From contig CAMGET010000010.1 in the NCBI GenBank assembly GCA_946055175.1, forward strand, positions 1 through 13,060: 13,060 nucleotides of DNA. Reading direction: 5' to 3'. Below the pieces are notes generated by a model, which saw nothing but the letters and a program-made list of their open reading frames with translations, made no database searches and was not told where the DNA came from. The stretch's first letter is position 1; each line of letters begins with the position of its first letter. Positions 8,151 through 13,060 of the stretch are shown in pieces. The position numbers were made by a program, and so were the translations under genes. This DNA is from an uncultured Roseburia sp. (GTDB lineage: Bacteria > Bacillota > Clostridia > Lachnospirales > Lachnospiraceae).

Positions 8151-8196
8151 TCTATGATAATTGTTTCCTTTTTTCAGTAAGAAGGGAGGACTTTGA

Positions 8197-8586
8197 ATGG
8201 AAGAAGAACTTCAGAAGCTTAAAAAGGAGTTAAAACTGACTCGTATTTGCAATCTGCTGGTAGCAGTATTGTTAGTTTGTGTCATCGCAGGCGGTGCCTA
8301 TATGGTGGATCGTCTGGCTCCTGCAGTAACAGCGTTGCAGGAATTACAACCGGTGGCTGAAAAGCTTGGGGACCTTGATGTGGAGATGCTGAATGAAAAA
8401 ATCTCACAGTTGGATATTGATGGTTTAAATCAGGCGATAGAGGGACTGGATACACAAGAACTGACAAAGGCAATTAAAAACATTAATGATGTCTCAGACA
8501 AATTGCAGGAGATTGGGGAAAACTTAAGTGCATTTACCAATTCTTTCGGCAATACCTTTTCCGGATTGTTTGGGGGAGGAAGATAA
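8197..8586 (+). CDS. Small single-pass membrane protein with a 12-residue repeat, function unknown
   Basis: I do not recognise this 129-residue protein. It has a lysine/glutamate-rich N-terminal helix (1-16), one strong membrane segment (about 17-36) and a mostly helical, acidic C-terminal region. Positive charge before the membrane segment predicts an inside N-terminus and an outside C-terminus. Residues 60-95 consist of three 12-residue units, each beginning L-D, then a leucine or methionine-leucine near position 6 and an isoleucine at position 10. The C-terminus is G/F-rich (NSFGNTFSGLFGGGR). GGGAGG-type binding site (AGGGAGG) lies just upstream. It starts 46 bp after nfnB with no visible terminator between them, so it may be cotranscribed, but nothing in its sequence points to redox chemistry. 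It has no cysteine pairs or enzyme motifs. Confidence 0.75.
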   Translation: MEEELQKLKKELKLTRICNLLVAVLLVCVIAGGAYMVDRLAPAVTALQELQPVAEKLGDLDVEMLNEKISQLDIDGLNQAIEGLDTQELTKAIKNINDVSDKLQEIGENLSAFTNSFGNTFSGLFGGGR

Positions 8587-8590
8587 TTGT

Positions 8591-8647
8591 TAATAAGGGA
8601 CGGTTCTTTTGTCTCGGTATTCGAGACAAAAGAACCGTCCCTTATTA
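8591..8647. repeat. Perfect 26-bp-arm palindrome between convergent genes
   Basis: Arms 8591-8616 and 8622-8647 are exact reverse complements around the loop GTATT. The arm includes AAGGGACGGTTCTTTTGTC. It fills the gap between two convergent genes, and its right end contains the TAA stop of the MATE exporter. No T run follows the hairpin on either strand, so it is not a standard terminator, though it could stop transcription from both sides. GGGACGGTTCTTTTGTC-like hairpins recur in Clostridia genomes to my recollection, so a REP/MITE-like element is likely, but only one copy is present here. Confidence 0.8.
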
Positions 8648-9988
8648 TGCCTGCCCCAATCTTTTCTCAATTTTTCGTTTCCATAAGAAGTAGGTAACCA
8701 TCAAAAGAACTCCGGTTGTTACCCATGCGGCAGGATCTGCGAAGCAGACACCGGCATAGCCAAAAGGTTTTGCAAAAAGAAGAATGACAGCGTAACGGCT
8801 TACTAATTCTACGATACCGCTAATCATTGGCACGAACCCCTGGTTGAGTCCCTGCAATGCATTTCGATAGGCAAAGATCCATGCAAGCGGAAGCATGAAC
8901 CAACTGATGGTGTAGAGGTACTGCATTGCATAAGAAAAAACTTCTTCTGATGGATTATTTATAAACCAACTGACAATGAATCTGCCTCCCAATGTGCAGA
9001 TGGCGGCTGCAAGAGCTGCAGTTACAATGCATAAGAAAAAGGCTTGCTTCATACCATCAAAAATTCGATGTACTTTACCGGCACCGAGATTCTGCGCGCA
9101 ATAGGTTGCCATGGCAGTGCCAAGTGTCGGCAGAGTCTGTGTGGCAATGTTGCTGACTTTTGAAGCGGCAGTATAGGCAGCTACTACACCGGAGCCGAAG
9201 ACATTGACTGCACTTTGAAAAATCATGGTTCCGATTGCGGTGATGGAGTAGTTTAATGCCATTGGAATACCAACGGAAAGAATATTAATAACTCCTACGA
9301 GGTCAACGTAAATATCATCCCGATGAAGTTTAAGTACGTCAAATTTCCGGAACATGTAAATATAGCAAAGGAGAGCAGAAATGCCTTGCGAAATAATGGT
9401 TGCATAAGCTGCGCCTGCAGTTCCTAGTGGTATCACAACAATTAAAAATACATCCAGAAAAATATTTAAAAAGGATGATAATATCAAAAAGTAAAGTGGT
9501 GTTTTGCTGTCACCGATTCCACGGAGAATACCGGCAGCAACGTTGTACCCCATGGTTAATATAATGCCGGCGAAGATGACCTGTATGTAATTATTTGCCA
9601 GTTCAAAAATATTTTCCGGCGTATTCATCCATAATAATAGCAGCCTGGAACCACTGACAGTAATAGTGGTTAAGATGGCAGATATAGCAACGGTCAGAAG
9701 CAGAGAAAGTGCGACATAGTGTTTTAAAAGCTTGTAATCTTTTGCTCCGTAGGAATGGGAAATCATAACACCAAATCCCTGTGCGATTCCATTTGCAAAA
9801 CCTAATACTAAAAACATCAGGCATCCGGTGGAACCTACAGCAGCAAGTGCTTCTTCTCCAAGATACTGTCCGACGATAATGGTATCTACCATATTATAAA
9901 ATTGCTGGAAAAGATTCCCTAATAAAACGGGTACTGAAAATAAAAGGATTATTTTGTGCGGGTTGCCCTCAGTCATATTTTTTGCCAT
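8645..9988 (-). CDS. MATE family multidrug/cation efflux transporter
   Basis: About 447 residues with a dozen hydrophobic segments, the normal size for MATE exporters, which swap substrates for Na+ or H+ across the cytoplasmic membrane. The early NMVDTIIVGQYLGEEALAAVG (32 onwards) is a typical N-lobe MATE motif. The second lobe repeats it around NVFGSGVVAAYTAASKVSNIATQTLPTLGTAMATYCAQNLGAG. The start is the ATG at 9988 with GGAGG at 10001-9997 eight bases upstream; a TTG at 10009 would add seven residues and overlap that site. The TAA stop lies in the palindrome at 8591-8647. The LysR-type regulator gene is divergent, with a shared 119-bp intergenic region. The substrate cannot be read from sequence; NorM/DinF-like drug export is a family assignment. 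Confidence 0.94.
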   Translation of the reverse strand: MAKNMTEGNPHKIILLFSVPVLLGNLFQQFYNMVDTIIVGQYLGEEALAAVGSTGCLMFLVLGFANGIAQGFGVMISHSYGAKDYKLLKHYVALSLLLTVAISAILTTITVSGSRLLLLWMNTPENIFELANNYIQVIFAGIILTMGYNVAAGILRGIGDSKTPLYFLILSSFLNIFLDVFLIVVIPLGTAGAAYATIISQGISALLCYIYMFRKFDVLKLHRDDIYVDLVGVINILSVGIPMALNYSITAIGTMIFQSAVNVFGSGVVAAYTAASKVSNIATQTLPTLGTAMATYCAQNLGAGKVHRIFDGMKQAFFLCIVTAALAAAICTLGGRFIVSWFINNPSEEVFSYAMQYLYTISWFMLPLAWIFAYRNALQGLNQGFVPMISGIVELVSRYAVILLFAKPFGYAGVCFADPAAWVTTGVLLMVTYFLWKRKIEKRLGQA

Positions 9989-10040
9989 GTAAAATTCCTC
10001 CATAGTCAATCTATGAAAAATGTGTTATATTTTTTTTGCA

Positions 10041-10052
10041 ATAATGCATTAT
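10041..10052. promoter_or_regulatory. Candidate operator: 12-bp palindrome in the divergent promoter region
   Basis: ATAATGCATTAT is its own reverse complement. It overlaps the MATE -10 box on the minus strand. On the plus strand TATAAG (10050-10055) is a possible -10 for the LysR gene, without a good -35. A bound regulator, most simply the adjacent LysR-type protein, could control both directions. The site is A/T rich, so a chance palindrome is possible. Confidence 0.45.
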
Positions 10053-10076
10053 AAGGCAAAGTATGGGAAAAAACAA
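10048..10076 (-). promoter_or_regulatory. Promoter of the MATE gene
   Basis: On the minus strand TATAAT (10053-10048) is a perfect -10 box, 17 bp from TTGTTT (10076-10071). The -10 box lies mostly inside the palindrome ATAATGCATTAT (10041-10052), so a protein bound there would cover it. Confidence 0.6.
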
Positions 10077-10107
10077 TGTAAAAATTTTTAGAACAGGGTA
10101 ATTTTTT

Positions 10108-10995
10108 ATGAAGACAAATCTGGAGTATTATAAAATTTTTTATTTCGTATCTAAATATGGCAGTATTTCCAAAGCAGCAGAAGAACTTTCCATCACACAG
10201 CCGGCTGTAAGTCAGGCAATCAAGCATCTGGAAACGGATTTAGAATGTGCATTATTTGTCCGCACGTCAAAGGGAGTCCGCCAGACAAAAGAGGGAAATG
10301 TTCTATATGAATATGTAAAACGTGGTTATGAAACACTTCTTGCAGGTGAGAAGAAGTTGTCTGAGATGTTAGACTTAGAAGAGGGAGAAATCTGTGTGGG
10401 TGCCAGCGATATGACCTTGAAATACTATTTGCTTCCCTATTTAGAGCAGTTCCATGAAAAATTTCCGCAGATAAGGGTCATTGTAACCAATGCTCCGACT
10501 CCGGAGACGTTGCAGCATTTGCAGGATGGAAAAATTGATTTTGGCATCGTTTCTACTCCGGTTGTGGAAAAACAGGATTTTTCCTATACACCTGTCCGGA
10601 AAATACAGGACACTTTCGTAGCCGGGAAAGCATTTGCCGGATTAAAGAACAAAACGTTAAGCTATCAGGAACTGAATCAGCTTCCACTTATGTCTTTAGA
10701 AGGAAATACTTCAACCAGAACTTATGTGGAGGAATTTCTTGCGAAGCATGGAGTAGTGACAAATCCGGAATTTGAATTGGCAACCAGTGATATGCTGGTG
10801 CAGTTTGCAATGCGAAACCTGGGTATTGCCAGCGTGGTGGAGGATTTTGCCGCGGAAGGCCTGGCAAGAGGAGAGTTGTTTCAACTGAAGTTTGAGGAAG
10901 AAATTCCACCAAGAGAAATCTGCATCGTGCGAAATGAACGGATTCCTGTGTCTGCGGCGGCAAAGCGGCTGCTGGATACATTAGAGACGATATAA
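10108..10995 (+). CDS. LysR family transcriptional regulator
   Basis: 295 residues, the standard LysR length. The N-terminal winged helix-turn-helix covers residues 1-60: YYKIFYFVSKYGSISKAAEELSITQPAVSQAIKHLE, with the recognition helix around 30-40, then the wing LFVRTSKGVRQTKEG. A linker helix (about 65-88) leads to a periplasmic-binding-protein-like effector domain starting at GEICVGASDMTLKYYLLPYLEQF. The segment GKIDFGIVSTPVV is a usual part of the first lobe. The start has only a weak AGGG binding site at 10095-10098. It is divergent from the MATE gene, the classical arrangement for a LysR protein controlling its neighbour. The effector is unknown. No terminator is visible between this gene and purA's promoter. 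Confidence 0.94.
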   Translation: MKTNLEYYKIFYFVSKYGSISKAAEELSITQPAVSQAIKHLETDLECALFVRTSKGVRQTKEGNVLYEYVKRGYETLLAGEKKLSEMLDLEEGEICVGASDMTLKYYLLPYLEQFHEKFPQIRVIVTNAPTPETLQHLQDGKIDFGIVSTPVVEKQDFSYTPVRKIQDTFVAGKAFAGLKNKTLSYQELNQLPLMSLEGNTSTRTYVEEFLAKHGVVTNPEFELATSDMLVQFAMRNLGIASVVEDFAAEGLARGELFQLKFEEEIPPREICIVRNERIPVSAAAKRLLDTLETI

Positions 10996-11000
10996 ATATC

Positions 11001-11063
11001 ACTTATGCCACACATAAATAATATTGACTTTACTTATGCCGGACTCTGGCATATAATCAGAGT
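11001..11063. promoter_or_regulatory. Repeated half-sites around the purA promoter, candidate operators
   Basis: The nonamer ACTTATGCC occurs exactly at 11001-11009 and 11032-11040, 31 bp apart, about three helical turns. TATGCC (11035-11040) also forms an inverted repeat with GGCATA (11048-11053) across seven bases, reaching into the -10 box. A second inverted pair, ACTCTG (11043-11048) and CAGAGT (11058-11063), flanks the -10 box. The layout suggests one or more DNA-binding proteins acting on purA. It does not resemble the PurR box known from Bacillus. Confidence 0.5.
11029..11057 (+). promoter_or_regulatory. Promoter of the purA operon
   Basis: TATAAT (11052-11057) is a perfect -10 box; TTTACT (11029-11034) gives four of six -35 matches at a 17-bp spacer. 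TTGACT at 11024-11029 is a better hexamer but 22 bp away. Transcription would start about 40 bp before the purA ATG. Confidence 0.7.
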
Positions 11064-11106
11064 GTAAAAATCGTTTTTAAGAAAAACTTTTTTAAGGAGA
11101 GAAAAA

Positions 11107-12381
11107 ATGGTTACAGCAGTAGTGGGCGCCAACTGGGGCGATGAAGGAAAAGGTAAAATTACAGACATGCTTGCAAAGGAAGCGGACATTATTATCCGTT
11201 TTCAGGGAGGAGCAAATGCAGGACATACAATCGTAAATAATTACGGTAAGTTTGCATTGCACACTTTGCCATCCGGTGTATTTTATGATCATACCACAAG
11301 CATTATCGGAAATGGTGTAGCACTTGATATTCCAAAGCTTTTTAACGAAATTAAGTCAATTACGGATCGTAATGTGCCGGCACCAAAGATTTTAGTATCA
11401 GACCGTGCACAGATTGTTATGCCATATCATGTGTTGTTTGACCAGTATGAAGAAGAGCGTCTGGGCAAGAATTCTTTCGGTTCCACAAAATCCGGTATTG
11501 CGCCATTTTATTCAGATAAATATGCAAAAATCGGTTTTCAGGTAAGTGAATTGTTTGACGAAGAATTGTTACAGGCTAAAGTAAAACGTACCTGCGAAAC
11601 AAAGAATATTATGCTTGAGCATATGTACCATAAACCATTACTGGTAGAAGAAGAATTATTGGCAACCTTACATGAGTACCGCGACATGGTAGCGCCTTAT
11701 GTCTGCGATGTATCTTTATTCCTGGATAAAGCACTTAAGGAAGGTAAAAACATTTTATTGGAGGGTCAGCTTGGAACCTTAAAGGATCCGGACCATGGCA
11801 TTTACCCAATGGTAACGTCATCCTCTACATTGGCAGCATACGGTGCAATCGGAGCAGGTATTCCGCCATACGAAATCAAGAAAATTGTAACCGTATGTAA
11901 AGCATATTCTTCCGCTGTAGGCGCGGGTGCTTTTGTCAGCGAGATTTTCGGTGAGGAAGCAGATGAATTAAGACGTCGTGGCGGAGATGGCGGAGAATAT
12001 GGTGCAACCACCGGACGTCCAAGACGTATGGGATGGTTTGACTGTGTGGCAAGTAAATATGGCTGCCGTCTGCAGGGAACAACCGATGTTGCATTTACTG
12101 TTTTAGATGTTTTAGGATACTTAGATGAAATTCCGGTTTGTGTCGGTTACGAAATTGATGGCGAAGTAATAACCGATTTCCCTGTTACTGCAAAACTGGA
12201 AAAAGCAAAACCGGTATTAAAGAATTTGCCGGGATGGAAATGTGATATCCGTGGTATCAAGAAGTATGATGACCTTCCTGAAAACTGCAGAAATTATATT
12301 GAGTTTATTGAATCTCAGATTGGCTATCCAATCACCATGGTTTCAAACGGACCGGGAAGAGATGATATTATTTATCGCTAA
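11107..12381 (+). CDS. purA: Adenylosuccinate synthetase, divergent Lachnospiraceae-type
   Basis: 424 residues, normal length. It joins IMP and aspartate with GTP to form adenylosuccinate, the first committed step to AMP. The P-loop-like WGDEGKGK at 10-17 contains the catalytic D12, and QGGANAGHTI (33-42) contains H40. Other landmarks are GSTKSGIAP (125-133), VTSS (236-239) and GATTGRPRR (299-307). Compared with the E. coli enzyme, the conserved EGAQG reads EGQLG at 219-223, and the GxTGxGIGPAYEDKxxR region reads STKSGIAPFYSDKYAK. Two IMP-contacting residues (Gln224 and Arg143 in E. coli) thus appear changed. The ribosome binding site is AAGGAG before the ATG. An HAD phosphatase gene follows after 11 bp, so the two are likely cotranscribed. 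No frameshift is visible, and a working enzyme is likely. Confidence 0.94.
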   Translation: MVTAVVGANWGDEGKGKITDMLAKEADIIIRFQGGANAGHTIVNNYGKFALHTLPSGVFYDHTTSIIGNGVALDIPKLFNEIKSITDRNVPAPKILVSDRAQIVMPYHVLFDQYEEERLGKNSFGSTKSGIAPFYSDKYAKIGFQVSELFDEELLQAKVKRTCETKNIMLEHMYHKPLLVEEELLATLHEYRDMVAPYVCDVSLFLDKALKEGKNILLEGQLGTLKDPDHGIYPMVTSSSTLAAYGAIGAGIPPYEIKKIVTVCKAYSSAVGAGAFVSEIFGEEADELRRRGGDGGEYGATTGRPRRMGWFDCVASKYGCRLQGTTDVAFTVLDVLGYLDEIPVCVGYEIDGEVITDFPVTAKLEKAKPVLKNLPGWKCDIRGIKKYDDLPENCRNYIEFIESQIGYPITMVSNGPGRDDIIYR

Positions 12382-12392
12382 GGAAAAGGAAG

Positions 12393-13010
12393 ATGATTAG
12401 AAATATTGTTTTAGATGTTGGAAAAGTGCTGGTACAGTGGGACCCGGATGAAGCCATGAGAAAGCTTGACTTTTCTGAAGAAGAAAGAAGTGCAATTTCA
12501 ACCGCCATGTTTACTTCAGGTAAGTGGGCAGAAACAGACCGCGGTGTGTTAAGCGATGAAGAACTTCTTACTTTCTTTTATGAAGAGGCACCGGTTTACA
12601 AGGAGCAGATAAAAAGGCTTTGGGACAACATAGACTTGGCAATCTGGCAGTTTCCTTATGTGAAGGATTGGATTCGTTCCATGAAGGCAGCCGGTTATCG
12701 GGTATATATCCTGTCAAACTATGGAGAGCATACTTATCACAAGACAAGAGAGAGCGGACTGAATTTCCTTCCGATGGTTGATGGTGCAATTTTCTCCTAT
12801 ACGATTCAGATGGTGAAGCCGAATGCAGAAATTTATGAGGCATTGTGTGAACGTTTCGATTTGAAACCGGAAGAGTGTATCTTCATAGACGATTTGCCTG
12901 CCAATATTGAAGGTGCAAAAGCAGTTGGCATGCAGGGAATTGTATTTACAGGAATTTCTGATGTACTGGCAGAGTTAAAAAAGCTCGGGGTAGAGCTTGA
13001 GATGGAATAG
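12393..13010 (+). CDS. HAD-superfamily hydrolase, YihX-like subfamily (sugar or nucleotide phosphatase)
   Basis: 205 residues with a Rossmann core and a small helical cap after motif I. Motif I is VLDVGKVLV with nucleophile D8 and Gly at position 10, where most HAD phosphatases have a second Asp. The YihX-type glucose-1-phosphate phosphatase subfamily has the same DxG pattern (FDLGNVI). Motif II is ILSNYG with S108, motif III is K142 in MVKPNAEIYEAL, and motif IV is FIDDLPANIEGAKAVGM with D166 and D167. These identify a complete catalytic core. The gene starts 11 bp after purA, with AAGGAAG upstream. The substrate is unknown; glucose-1-phosphate by family, or a nucleotide by its position with purA. 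No terminator is visible in the remaining 50 bases. Confidence 0.85.
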   Translation: MIRNIVLDVGKVLVQWDPDEAMRKLDFSEEERSAISTAMFTSGKWAETDRGVLSDEELLTFFYEEAPVYKEQIKRLWDNIDLAIWQFPYVKDWIRSMKAAGYRVYILSNYGEHTYHKTRESGLNFLPMVDGAIFSYTIQMVKPNAEIYEALCERFDLKPEECIFIDDLPANIEGAKAVGMQGIVFTGISDVLAELKKLGVELEME

Positions 13011-13060
13011 ATATTTAGCTCATTAATTGTTTTTTAAAAGTCTATATCAGAGAAAAAGAG

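Noticed and set aside
8591..8647. Standard Rho-independent terminator
   Set aside because: The stem is much longer than usual and neither side has a T run; it is listed as a repeat, though a terminating role remains possible.
9989..10009. TTG start extending the MATE protein by seven residues
   Set aside because: The GGAGG site lies inside this stretch and is correctly spaced for the ATG at 9988.
12393..12425. Inactivation of the HAD protein by loss of the second motif I Asp
   Set aside because: The DxG pattern is normal for the YihX-like subfamily, and the other catalytic motifs are intact.
1..13060. CRISPR array, phage region, defence island or biosynthetic cluster
   Set aside because: No regular short repeats, no integrase, nuclease, methylase or synthase genes, and uniform coding style across the window.

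Overview
The window looks like the chromosome of a low-GC Firmicute of class Clostridia, most likely Lachnospiraceae. The reasons are strong GGAGG-type ribosome binding sites, a full T-box leader, an NfnAB-type ferredoxin/NAD(P)H enzyme of anaerobes, a TrpXYZ-type importer, and a divergent PurA that I associate with this family. I see no phage genes, transposase genes, CRISPR array or rRNA/tRNA gene, and no clear defence or biosynthetic system. It reads as ordinary core and accessory metabolism with several interesting regulatory sites.

Layout: (1) 1-2482, + strand: the C-terminal end of a GH36-type alpha-galactosidase overlaps a threonine aldolase-like PLP enzyme, followed by a type I asparaginase. 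The tight spacing suggests one transcript. (2) 2491-5734: a promoter, a T-box riboswitch whose specifier codon reads as UGG (Trp), and a three-gene ABC importer (lipoprotein, permease, ATPase). Uncharged tRNA-Trp should switch the importer on. A terminator-like hairpin follows at 5755-5791. (3) 5874-8586: nfnA and nfnB, the two subunits of a flavin-based NADH/NADPH/ferredoxin oxidoreductase. They are followed by a small unrecognised membrane protein carrying a 12-residue repeat.

(4) 8591-8647: a perfect 26-bp-arm palindrome sits between convergent genes and supplies the stop codon of the next gene. (5) 8645-10995: a MATE-family exporter on the minus strand is divergent from a LysR-type regulator. 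Their likely promoters overlap at a 12-bp palindrome, so the regulator probably controls the exporter, itself, or both. (6) 10996-13010: a promoter region with repeated ACTTATGCC half-sites, then purA and an HAD-family phosphatase 11 bp downstream, presumably one operon. The last 50 bases hold nothing I can identify.

The points most worth a second look are the palindrome at 8591-8647, the repeated half-sites before purA, the altered IMP-site residues of PurA, the 12-residue repeat protein after nfnB, and the Trp T-box controlling the importer.
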